Assembly: GCA_964400685.1 (NCBI GenBank)
Contig: CAYNVT010000010.1
Coordinates: 1 to 55,940, forward strand
Direction of reading: 5' to 3'
From: DATCTV01 sp964400685
GTDB taxonomy: Bacteria > Desulfobacterota > Desulfomonilia > UBA1062
DNA: 55,940 bases
Made by a program: the position numbers and the translations under genes. Numbering within the stretch: the first letter of the stretch is position 1; each line of letters opens with the position of its first letter. Under the pieces are notes generated by a model. That model did not search any database, was not told the DNA's origin, and worked only from the letters and a program-made list of their open reading frames with translations. Below, piece after piece: positions 26,661 to 34,871 of this stretch.

Positions 26661-27233
26661 ATGAACAGGTTCTATACATGCCTTGCAGTATCCATAATCA
26701 TACATGTAGCAATCCTGGTTCCATTGCAGCTCATGGCAAAATACGGAGTATTAAAATCTCCTCAGGTAATTAAAGTATCCCTTGTCGGTTCTCACACAGG
26801 TAAAGGACCGGCCGAACCCGAAACCACAACCCAGCCGGATTTTGATATAAGCTATCAGAAGGATGAACCGATTTTGAAAGAACCGGAAGAAACCGATTAT
26901 CCTGATGACCAGCCTGATAAGATCAACGAACTGCCGGTTGATGATCCCGGGAATATTGCCAACCTCAGTTATTTTGGAAAGGTCAAGGGGAAAATTTTTA
27001 TCAACTATAAATATCCCCAGGAAGCTGCAGATGCTGGCATACATGGATATGTCTTAATTACTTTTATTGTAGACAATTCCGGCAGAGTATCTTCATTAAA
27101 GGTGAAAAAAAGCTCGGGCTATAAAATTCTCGATATCGTTTCGTCAAAGGCGGTGCTCGATGCAAGCCCGTTCGAGCCACGTGAAAACAGCATCAAGATA
27201 GAGGTTGGCTTCCATTATGTTCTCGATAACTGA
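26661..27233 (+). CDS. TonB-like energy transducer
   Basis: A 190-residue protein with an N-terminal membrane anchor (residues about 6-25, TCLAVSIIIHVAILVPLQLM), an acidic, Pro-rich periplasmic spacer (about 50-98) and a C-terminal TonB domain (about 105-188): YPQEAADAGIHGYVLITFIV, GRVSSLKVKKSSGYKILD and ASPFEP. TonB couples the proton-motive force to outer-membrane receptors; some such proteins serve other systems. No ExbB/ExbD or receptor gene is nearby. It converges on the CaiB-type gene with 4 bp between the stop codons. Confidence 0.85.
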   Translation: MNRFYTCLAVSIIIHVAILVPLQLMAKYGVLKSPQVIKVSLVGSHTGKGPAEPETTTQPDFDISYQKDEPILKEPEETDYPDDQPDKINELPVDDPGNIANLSYFGKVKGKIFINYKYPQEAADAGIHGYVLITFIVDNSGRVSSLKVKKSSGYKILDIVSSKAVLDASPFEPRENSIKIEVGFHYVLDN

Positions 27234-27237
27234 GGTA

Positions 27238-28443
27238 TCAGTTTATTATTTTCTTTTCTCTGAGTTCCTCAATTTCCTGATCAGTATAACCGAACCAGTC
27301 TTTTAATATCAAAGAGTTGTGCTCACCCAGTCCGGGTCCCGGCATTCTTATCGAACCTTCAGTATCAGAGAATTTATACGGTATTCCTGGAATATCGACT
27401 TCGCCGAACTGCGGGTGGGATGTGCTTGCCAGCATGCCTCGTGATATCAGGTTTTCATCCCTGTTCACCTGCTCGCAGGTATATGCGGTTCCGCATGGGA
27501 TTTTCCTCTTCTCAAGGTTTCCCACAACCTCAGCAGATGTATGCCGGGTCGTCCATTCCTCAATTATGGCAACAGCCTCGTTGTGATTATGTATCTGGGA
27601 AATAAGGTTGTCGAACTTCGGGTCATTTTCAAGCTCGGGTCTGCCGACGATTTCAGAGAGGTCTTTCCACTGCCTTGATGTTATCGCCACTATTGCGACC
27701 TTGCCGTCCGAGGTCCTGAAAAAACCATAAAAAGGCATACGGTCGTCCGAATTGAGGACATCCCTGGGCATTCTTCCGAGCGTTCTGTTTGCATCTTCCA
27801 TTGAAGGCCCGATCGCCCTGTCCAGCATGGCTCTGTAATTTGAGAAATAGAGCACATCCTGCATCGACATATCTATGTGCTGGCCTTTGCCGGTCTTCAT
27901 CCGGTGAATCAAAGCAAGCAGCACGGCATTGGCTGCATAGGCGCCTGCCGTAAGATCGGCCCAGTAATTTGTCGGGGTTCTTAAACTTTTCTGATCGTTC
28001 CAGAAATGACCGGATGTGGCCTGCGTTATTATATCGAAAGCGACTCTCTCGGGATTAACCCCTGTTTCGCCGAATCCGGAGATGGATATATGTATAATGT
28101 CTTCCTTTATTTTCTTGAGTTCATCATAACCAAGCCCGTATCTTTCCAGAGAACCCGGTACATGGTTATGGACAAATACATCCGCTCTCGGTGCAAGCCG
28201 CTTTATAACATCACTGCCTTCGGGCCTTCTGAAATCAACAGCCAGCCCGTACTTGTTTCTGTTGAATACCGAGAAACCCCTTTCCGCCCCGGGCACGAGG
28301 CTGAATATTATCCTCAGAGTCTGTCCTTCAGGAGATTCCACATGGACTACTTCGGCTCCCATGTCTGCGAGAATCTGAGTGCAGCGTGAACCTGATATGA
28401 ACTGTGCAAGTTCTATAACCCTGATTCCTTCAAGAACACTCAT
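27238..28443 (-). CDS. Family III CoA-transferase (CaiB/BaiF)
   Basis: A 401-residue CoA-transferase of the CaiB/Frc fold. VLEGIRVIELAQFISGSRCTQILADMGAEVVHVE is the signature N terminus and D163 in NYWADLTAG sits at the position of the catalytic Asp of formyl-CoA transferase. GKGQHIDMSMQDVLYF and the C-terminal GPGLGEHN also fit. Such enzymes move CoA between acids of the same pathway, for example carnitine/crotonobetaine, oxalate or bile acids; the pair used here is unknown. A short inverted repeat (GATTGT/ACAATC, 28460-28478) lies just upstream. Confidence 0.9.
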   Translation of the reverse strand: MSVLEGIRVIELAQFISGSRCTQILADMGAEVVHVESPEGQTLRIIFSLVPGAERGFSVFNRNKYGLAVDFRRPEGSDVIKRLAPRADVFVHNHVPGSLERYGLGYDELKKIKEDIIHISISGFGETGVNPERVAFDIITQATSGHFWNDQKSLRTPTNYWADLTAGAYAANAVLLALIHRMKTGKGQHIDMSMQDVLYFSNYRAMLDRAIGPSMEDANRTLGRMPRDVLNSDDRMPFYGFFRTSDGKVAIVAITSRQWKDLSEIVGRPELENDPKFDNLISQIHNHNEAVAIIEEWTTRHTSAEVVGNLEKRKIPCGTAYTCEQVNRDENLISRGMLASTSHPQFGEVDIPGIPYKFSDTEGSIRMPGPGLGEHNSLILKDWFGYTDQEIEELREKKIIN

Positions 28444-28547
28444 GGTTTACCCCCAATTCGATTGTGGATATAACAATCAATGTAAACTTTGTTAATAAAT
28501 ATTGCTGTAAAGTATTAATTAAATTGTATTTTTTAACAATTACATGC

Positions 28548-28575
28548 TTGACGAAAATCTTCAATAACTTATTAT
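28548..28575 (+). promoter_or_regulatory. Sigma-70 promoter of the 402-residue exported protein
   Basis: TTGACG (28548-28553), 16 nt, TATTAT (28570-28575), about 75 nt before the start at 28652, in an AT-rich divergent intergenic region. Confidence 0.5.
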
Positions 28576-28651
28576 TTGATAAAAAGAGGTCTTCGTTGAT
28601 ATATCATCAGGCCAAGTATCAGGTCTTTCAAATATCAAGGAGGAATTACTT

Positions 28652-29860
28652 ATGAAGTTTATGTCCCTGCCAGTAAGGCTGCAAGCAGCCGCTTTATTTA
28701 TTGTCATGCTTTTCTTTTTTTCGTCTGTTTCCCATGCAGGCGTCTGGGATATGGATATACCGATCCCGAATAACGATCCCGGCTGGGCAACATTCAGAAC
28801 GCTCTGGGACAAACACTGGGACGGGAAGAACATCGATCAGATAATTGCCTGCTTAAAGGGTATAGAGCAGAAGAAACCCGACAATCTCGAGGTCAGCCTC
28901 TGGCTTTCAAAGGCCTATGGCATTAAGGGAAAGCGCACCAATAAAAGTTCGGATTACAAGCTTTCCGAAGCATACTGCGTAAAGGCCCATGCTATCGACA
29001 AAGACGACATTACCGCCTTCAAACTCCTGATCGACGCGGTTCCCAATATTTACAGTTATAATGAAATAATGGCTAAATACGGACAATGGATTAAATCCGT
29101 TTCCCCTCTTCCTTCAGGAGAGGCCCTGCCGCTTATGCCCAATCAGCCCGGCTGGGATAAATTTTATGGCCTGTGGCAGCAGCGTTACGATACGCAAAAG
29201 GCGGTCTCTGCAGTAAAAATGCTTGACGAAATGGCCGCTCAAGATCCCGGTGACGGTATGATTCAGGTCTGGGCATGCAGGGGGAACTATTATCTAGGCG
29301 AATACTGGTCATCCATGGACATGCATGATTCCAAGGCGATGCCTTACTATAAAAAAGGCATCCAGTACGGCGAGAAGGCAAAAAAACTACTCCCCCACAG
29401 CGTGCCTGCCACATACTGGTACCAGCTGAATCTAGCCAGGTCTCTGCAGTATGCAAGCATTCTGACTAAGGCAAGGTATTTGAAAACCTTTGTAGAACTT
29501 CTTCTTTTCTGCTCATATGAGAATTCTCTTTATTATTATTTCGGCCCGAACCTGACGCTGGGGACCATGATCACTAATGCAGGATGGGTTGCAGAAAAAG
29601 GTATGGGCATCGCAGGCGTATCGCTCTCAAATGAGATGATATCCCTTGATCTGGCCGGAATCCTTTATCCTGACTATCTCTATATTCCCTATGCAAAAGC
29701 CGACGTGCTTGCATACAAAGGCAAAAAGAAAGAAGCCATGAAAATCCTTGAAAATATTATGGCCATGGACCCCGACCAGGACAAAAATGCCATAGCTGAA
29801 AACCGTTGCCATCAGAGATTTTCAAGACTTCTCTACTATAAGCTGAAGAAGGAGAAATGA
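28652..29860 (+). CDS. Exported TPR-like protein, possibly TatT-related
   Basis: A 402-residue protein with a signal peptide (cleavage after VSHA at residue 29) and helical repeats. Two segments are duplicated: PGWATFRTLWDKHWDG (from 43) and PGWDKFYGLWQQRYDT (from 166), each followed by a TPR-like helix pair. The C terminus (AKADVLAYKGKKKEAMKILENIM) is also TPR-like and somewhat resembles TatT proteins tied to TRAP transporters, though no TRAP gene is here. It is probably periplasmic and binds a protein or small ligand. AAGGAGG precedes the start. The ligase gene follows on the same strand after 61 nt. Confidence 0.8.
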   Translation: MKFMSLPVRLQAAALFIVMLFFFSSVSHAGVWDMDIPIPNNDPGWATFRTLWDKHWDGKNIDQIIACLKGIEQKKPDNLEVSLWLSKAYGIKGKRTNKSSDYKLSEAYCVKAHAIDKDDITAFKLLIDAVPNIYSYNEIMAKYGQWIKSVSPLPSGEALPLMPNQPGWDKFYGLWQQRYDTQKAVSAVKMLDEMAAQDPGDGMIQVWACRGNYYLGEYWSSMDMHDSKAMPYYKKGIQYGEKAKKLLPHSVPATYWYQLNLARSLQYASILTKARYLKTFVELLLFCSYENSLYYYFGPNLTLGTMITNAGWVAEKGMGIAGVSLSNEMISLDLAGILYPDYLYIPYAKADVLAYKGKKKEAMKILENIMAMDPDQDKNAIAENRCHQRFSRLLYYKLKKEK

Positions 29861-29921
29861 AGTCTGTATTATTTGCCGGGCTTTTATTTGAGAAATTGAT
29901 GATTCGATAAGGAGGTGTGTA

Positions 29922-31934
29922 TTGTCTTACAGAAGCGATACTCTTTGCGGGTTGTTTCATTCCCAGGCACTGCGCTACGGAAGCAAGCATGTTTTTCTTA
30001 TGGGAAAGTTCGATGCCGATGGAAGCCCGTCGGAAACCTATTCATTCATTACGTGGGAACAAGCCAGAAATGAAGTAATTTCTCTGGCCAGAGGGCTCAG
30101 GGCCCTTGGCCTCGGCAAGGGAGACCGGGCTGTAATTTTTTCAGAAAGCAGGCCTCGTTGGATAATTGCCGACCAGGCCATTCAGGCATGCGGCGCGATA
30201 GGCGTACCTTTTTACCCTACGGTTTCCATGGATGAACTTGTGCATATGATAGGTAACTGCGAACCGAAACTTGCAATTGTATCGACAATCGATAAAGCCC
30301 TTAAAATCAACACGGCCTGCGAAGGACTTGATAAATTTCCTGTTATTGTCTTCACGCCTTCAATAGGCGAAAGGCCTGATAATTCATATTCTCTGAGGGA
30401 TGTATTCAAACTCGGTGAAAAGGTCGATACCTTGGATATCGAAGAGAGCATCCAGCGAGTAATACCCGACGATACTGCATCAATTATATACACATCAGGC
30501 ACGACAGGGCTTTCAAAGGGAGTCGTCCTTTCACAGGCAAACTGGATGGCGAATATTATTCAATGCACGAACTCCGAGATGATGCAAAGACAGAAGGAGC
30601 TTGAACTGCATCTTGTTTCGCTTATTCACCTGCCGCTGTGTCATTCATACGCCAGGACAAGCGACTATCATGTCTCGGGACTCTATCTGGGCGGAACTTT
30701 GGCCTTTGCCAGGGATTATAAAACACTTCAGCAGGATCTCCTTGAAATAAGGCCCAATATCATTACATCAATACCGATGTTTTTTGAGAAGTCATTTGAA
30801 AGGGTCAAATCGGCAGTTGCGAAGCAGAAAAGACCATACCGTCTGCTGTTCGAACTCGCACTCAGAACCGGGAATCTTTACTGTGAAAGCATGGCTACGG
30901 GCAAAAAGATGAATATCTTCCAGTTGATAGCTTTTGCTCAGGCCAACAACCTGGTCTTCAACAGAATCAGGGAACTTATGGGTCTTGACCGGCTGGTATT
31001 GGCCCTTTCGGGAGGCGGCAAGCTGTCAAAAGAGGTATGCACATTTTTCCGCTCACTGGGAATTCAGCTTAACGAAGGCTACGGGCTCACCGAAACAAGC
31101 CCTGTCATAAATTTCAACGAACCCGCTTTCACTGATGAAATGCCCGAAACGACTTTTGGAAAATGGATCAGAAAAATGCTTATCGATATCATGACAGAAT
31201 TGATGGTCGTCTGCCAGTCCAAGGGGATATCGCCTTATTCCCACCCGGCACTGGGGCTGAAGCTGGCGTTGGTCTATTATACTCTTGTTTATAAAATGCG
31301 GGTAAAGCCGGGCGCTGTAGGCCGTCCGGTATTAAACACCACGGAAAAAACAGCCGAGGACGGAGAAGTTCTCGTAAAAGGACCGCAGATATTCAAAGGA
31401 TACTGGCGCATGCCTGAAGAGACAGCAGCAGCTTTCACCGATGACGGTTGGTTCAAGACAGGCGATATAGGCAGGTTTGACTCTGACGGGTTCCTGGAGA
31501 TTACGGACAGGAAAAAGGAACTGTTTGTTACTACCGGCGGAAAAAATATTGCCCCCCACCCCATTGAGGTGTCTCTCATAGCCAGGCCCTATATTGATCA
31601 GGTATGCCTTGTGGGCGACAACAGAAAGTTTATTTCCGCTCTTATAATTCCCGATTACCATGCAATAGAGAAATACGCTAAGGCTGAAAGCATAACATAC
31701 AGTTCCATCCAGGAGCTTGTGAGTCTGCCTGAAATCGAATCTCTTATTCAGAAAGAAATCGATTTCGTTAATGCAAGGCTCGCAAGGTTCGAGCAGATAA
31801 GGACCTTCAGAATCCTAGCGAATCCGTTCGATGTTGCGACAGGCGAACTGACGCCTACAATGAAGGTGAAGCGCCGGGTCGTGTATGAAAAGTTCAGCAG
31901 CGATATTGAGAAGATGTATACTCAAATCAATTAA
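29922..31934 (+). CDS. Long-chain fatty acid-CoA ligase (FadD/FAA1-like)
   Basis: A 670-residue AMP-forming ligase likely to activate medium- or long-chain fatty acids. Motifs: P-loop YTSGTTGLSKGVVLS (190-204), LNEGYGLTETSPVINF (383-398), GWFKTGDIGRFDSDGFLEITDRKKE (509-533) and a C-terminal lysine region TPTMKVKRR. About 45 residues (roughly 410-460) containing two hydrophobic helices are inserted between the LTETSP motif and VGRP, which shorter homologues lack. The start is TTG at 29922, directly behind AAGGAGGTG; no ATG is better placed. It probably feeds beta-oxidation with the thiolase downstream. Confidence 0.9.
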   Translation: MSYRSDTLCGLFHSQALRYGSKHVFLMGKFDADGSPSETYSFITWEQARNEVISLARGLRALGLGKGDRAVIFSESRPRWIIADQAIQACGAIGVPFYPTVSMDELVHMIGNCEPKLAIVSTIDKALKINTACEGLDKFPVIVFTPSIGERPDNSYSLRDVFKLGEKVDTLDIEESIQRVIPDDTASIIYTSGTTGLSKGVVLSQANWMANIIQCTNSEMMQRQKELELHLVSLIHLPLCHSYARTSDYHVSGLYLGGTLAFARDYKTLQQDLLEIRPNIITSIPMFFEKSFERVKSAVAKQKRPYRLLFELALRTGNLYCESMATGKKMNIFQLIAFAQANNLVFNRIRELMGLDRLVLALSGGGKLSKEVCTFFRSLGIQLNEGYGLTETSPVINFNEPAFTDEMPETTFGKWIRKMLIDIMTELMVVCQSKGISPYSHPALGLKLALVYYTLVYKMRVKPGAVGRPVLNTTEKTAEDGEVLVKGPQIFKGYWRMPEETAAAFTDDGWFKTGDIGRFDSDGFLEITDRKKELFVTTGGKNIAPHPIEVSLIARPYIDQVCLVGDNRKFISALIIPDYHAIEKYAKAESITYSSIQELVSLPEIESLIQKEIDFVNARLARFEQIRTFRILANPFDVATGELTPTMKVKRRVVYEKFSSDIEKMYTQIN

Positions 31935-32068
31935 GATTATGTCCCGTAAATCAGAGAGTGTACCGCTCTTTTCCTGTCCATGCCAACATAACGGCCAGAC
32001 GAGGATTACCACATTTATTTGGAGTCAGATATTGATTTACCTGTAAAATCATGTAAGTTATGAATTTG

Positions 32069-32088
32069 AAATGAATGATAGTTCATTT
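32069..32088. promoter_or_regulatory. FadR-box-like palindrome upstream of the thiolase
   Basis: AAATGAA-N6-TTCATTT is a perfect 7-bp inverted repeat. Read as TGAATGA-N4-TCATTTT it closely resembles the TetR-type FadR box of Bacillus (TGAATGA-N4-TCATTCA), which represses beta-oxidation genes. It lies about 65 nt before the thiolase start. No tetR gene is in the window. Confidence 0.4.
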
Positions 32089-32151
32089 TAAACATGAGGG
32101 GCATACGCTATCCTCGACTTATAAAACACTAATGGGAAGAAAGGAGATTTC

Positions 32152-33408
32152 ATGAAGGATGTAGTTATTGTATCGGCATGCAGAACCGCCATCGGCACTT
32201 TCGGCGGATCGCTAAAAGACATGATATTGGCAAATCTTGGTGCGACTGCAATGAAAGAAGCTGTTAAAAGGGCTGGAATCGATCCGTCGACGATTGACGA
32301 TGTCCGTTTCGGATGCTGCATGGAACATGTCAACACGCTCAATGTAACAAGAACGGCAGCGCTTCTTGCTGGTATCCCGGTTACCGTTCCGGCAGTGACG
32401 ATCAACAGGGTATGCCCATCAGGAATGGAAGCTACTGCAAGCGGCATGGCAATGATTCAGGCTGGCATGGCTGATATAGTTCTTGTCGGCGGGATGGAGC
32501 ATATGTCCGGTGTCCCTTACGCATCGCTTGAAGCCCGGTGGGGCTGCAGACTTCAGGACAAGACGCTTGTCGACTGCGTTATAAGGGGACTTCACTGCGG
32601 TTCGTATGTTCAGCCGCTTTCAGATGACAGCCCTGCGAAAGATACGCCCCTTTTTGATATGTTCAAGGGAAAGCCATACATCATGGGCCAGACGGCCGAG
32701 TTCATTGCGGCGATGTACGGTATAACCCGCGAAGAAATGGATGAAGTGGCTTTGAAGAGCCATAACTGTGCAGAAAGGGCAACAAAAGAAGGCGCATTCG
32801 CTGAAGAAATCGTGCCTGTTGAAATTCCCAGCAAAAAGAAAGGAAAACCGCCCGTGATATTCGACAAGGACGAGCACTTCAGGCCGGGACTCACCATGCA
32901 GGACCTTGCAGACCTTCCACCGGCGTTCATTCCCAAAATCGGCAAGGTAACTGCCGGAAATTCATCAGGCATCAATGACGGAGCATCGGCAATGGTAATT
33001 ATGAGCGCTGATAAGGCTAAGGAGCTGGGTTTGAAGCCGCTCGCAAAAATACGCTCGGTCGGCCGCGGCGGGTGCCATCCATCGGTAATGGGATTGAGCC
33101 CCACTCCTGCAGTCAAGAACCTTTTGAAAAACGACCCCAAGCTCACCATCGACAGCTTTGAGCTTATTGAGCTGAATGAAGCCTTTGCTTCACAGTATAT
33201 CGGCTGTGAAAGGGATCTGGGATTTAAAAGAGACCGTGCGAACCTCAACGGCTCAGGCATCGGACTAGGCCATCCGGTGGGCTCTACAGGCTGCCGTATC
33301 ATAGTATCGCTTTTATACGGGATGAAAAATCGTGGTAAGAACCTCGGACTCGCCACCATCTGCGGCGGTGGCGGTGTAGGAATGGCAACAGCAATAGAAA
33401 TGATCTGA
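32152..33408 (+). CDS. Thiolase (acetyl-CoA C-acetyltransferase type)
   Basis: A 418-residue thiolase that cleaves or forms 3-ketoacyl-CoA with CoA. MKDVVIVSACRTAIGTFGGS is the classical start. The acyl-accepting C88 lies in INRVCPSGMEA, H374 in GLGHPVGSTG and the second acid-base C404 in TICGGGGVG, with ELNEAFASQ between. It is longer than many acetoacetyl-CoA thiolases, with an insertion in the middle third (about residues 117-150, ARWGCRLQDKTLVDCV). Degradative or biosynthetic direction cannot be told. AAGGAG precedes the ATG, and a strong terminator follows at 33425-33462. Confidence 0.94.
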   Translation: MKDVVIVSACRTAIGTFGGSLKDMILANLGATAMKEAVKRAGIDPSTIDDVRFGCCMEHVNTLNVTRTAALLAGIPVTVPAVTINRVCPSGMEATASGMAMIQAGMADIVLVGGMEHMSGVPYASLEARWGCRLQDKTLVDCVIRGLHCGSYVQPLSDDSPAKDTPLFDMFKGKPYIMGQTAEFIAAMYGITREEMDEVALKSHNCAERATKEGAFAEEIVPVEIPSKKKGKPPVIFDKDEHFRPGLTMQDLADLPPAFIPKIGKVTAGNSSGINDGASAMVIMSADKAKELGLKPLAKIRSVGRGGCHPSVMGLSPTPAVKNLLKNDPKLTIDSFELIELNEAFASQYIGCERDLGFKRDRANLNGSGIGLGHPVGSTGCRIIVSLLYGMKNRGKNLGLATICGGGGVGMATAIEMI

Positions 33409-33424
33409 TTCTTTTTTTTAAGAC

Positions 33425-33462
33425 AGGCCGTGTACATTGATATCCTGATGTCACGGCCTTTT
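33425..33462 (+). terminator. Rho-independent terminator of the thiolase gene
   Basis: AGGCCGTG pairs with CACGGCCT, with an inner ACAT/ATGT pairing, followed by TTTT. It begins 17 nt after the stop codon. Confidence 0.8.
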
Positions 33463-33554
33463 CATCATATACAATTACCTGAAATCTTTAGTGTTAAATA
33501 AATATTATCGGAGTATAATAATAGTATGAAATTGTAATTAGGGAGGAAATAATC

Positions 33555-34853
33555 ATGTATGATATTATTGTTATAGGGGCCGGTTATTCAGGCATGAGCA
33601 CTGCAGCGCTTCTTTGCGATTACGGTAAAAAAGTCCTTGTTCTTGAAGGATCCGCGTTGAAAGGCGGCAGAGCCGCATCATTTAAAGACAATGACGGCTA
33701 TACCTGGGAATATGGCGCCCACTCGCACCGGCTAGCACATAAAGGCATTGCCAATCAGGTGTTCAAAAAACTCGGTGAAGAAATTGACTTTGTCCCCGAA
33801 TCGAATGATTCCAAACTCATATTCAAAGGGAAATTCTGGGAAAGGCCTCAGGGCCCGTTGGGATTTCTTTCAACTCCAATGCTGAGCCTAAAGGCCAGAT
33901 TCATTCTTCTGCTTTTCCTGCTTAAACTGAAAAAAGCGCACCCCCATGACTGGTATGAGAAGACGCTTCTTGAATTCTACCGCACATGGTTCAAAGATAA
34001 AGAGGTGGAAGAATTTCTCTCCTTTTTCGGTATGACTGTCATGTGCCCTGATGCGACAAAGGTCAGCGCCGGAGAGGTTATAGATTTTCTTCAGAGGGCG
34101 CTTGCCGCAGGAATAGGAGTCGGTGAACCGGTGGGCGGTTCAGGGCAGCTTTTCAGAAAGCTTAAAAAACATATAGATAAAAGAGGCGAGATAAAGCTTG
34201 AAGAAAAGGTTACCTCCATAAATGTCGAAAACGGACGTATCAAGGGTGTGACGACAAGAAATGGAACCTATGATGCTAACAGGGTTGTTTTCGCAGCAAG
34301 ACTTCCTCTTCTGTTGGATATTATCGACAACAGACTGCTTTCACATAAGCTGGTTTCATATGCAAAGAACCTCGAGAACAGTTCGGGTCTTTCAATTGAT
34401 TTTATAACACAGGGCCCTGCCTGCAGAATCAAGGGCAGCATACTGGGCGTTGACATTCCGATATGGGCCAAATTTCAATCGAATTCTGACGATTCCTTTG
34501 CGCCCAAGGACAAATACCTTTCCACCTGGGGGATCATGCTGCCATGGAAATTCGACGGTGATCCTGCTGTTGCTGAAAAAACTGAAAAAAAATTAAAGGC
34601 AACCATCTCTCATTTCCTCCCGGGTTTTCTGCCAAACATCATCAAGGAAAGAACTATCGTTGCAAATGTCATGAACGGCAATGTGCTTACTCCAGCACAA
34701 TCCAAACCGAACAGACCCCGGGTAGTGTGCGACACCATCGAGGGACTTTATTTCGCAGGTGACACCGTAAGAGGTGACGGCTGTTCCGGTGACATCAGTT
34801 TTTCATCAGCAATCAAGGTTGCGGATACCATTTCAGGTGAACTGTTCTATTAA
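33555..34853 (+). CDS. FAD-dependent oxidoreductase, CrtI/phytoene-desaturase-like
   Basis: A 432-residue flavoprotein. DIIVIGAGYSGMSTAALLCDYGKKVLVLE is a complete FAD Rossmann motif followed by GGRAASFKDNDGYTWEYGAH. The C terminus GLYFAGDTVRGDGCSGDISFSSAIKVAD is the second FAD contact of the amine-oxidase/CrtI superfamily. No carotenoid genes are nearby, so a role on other lipids or isoprenoids is likely; the substrate is unknown. GGGAGG precedes the start. The GH20 gene follows directly, so they are probably in one transcript. Confidence 0.88.
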   Translation: MYDIIVIGAGYSGMSTAALLCDYGKKVLVLEGSALKGGRAASFKDNDGYTWEYGAHSHRLAHKGIANQVFKKLGEEIDFVPESNDSKLIFKGKFWERPQGPLGFLSTPMLSLKARFILLLFLLKLKKAHPHDWYEKTLLEFYRTWFKDKEVEEFLSFFGMTVMCPDATKVSAGEVIDFLQRALAAGIGVGEPVGGSGQLFRKLKKHIDKRGEIKLEEKVTSINVENGRIKGVTTRNGTYDANRVVFAARLPLLLDIIDNRLLSHKLVSYAKNLENSSGLSIDFITQGPACRIKGSILGVDIPIWAKFQSNSDDSFAPKDKYLSTWGIMLPWKFDGDPAVAEKTEKKLKATISHFLPGFLPNIIKERTIVANVMNGNVLTPAQSKPNRPRVVCDTIEGLYFAGDTVRGDGCSGDISFSSAIKVADTISGELFY

Positions 34854-34871
34854 ATGTTCCCGGAGGATAAC

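Noticed and set aside
32610..33437. 275-residue open frame opposite the thiolase
   Set aside because: Antisense to the conserved thiolase with its catalytic residues; no independent motif.
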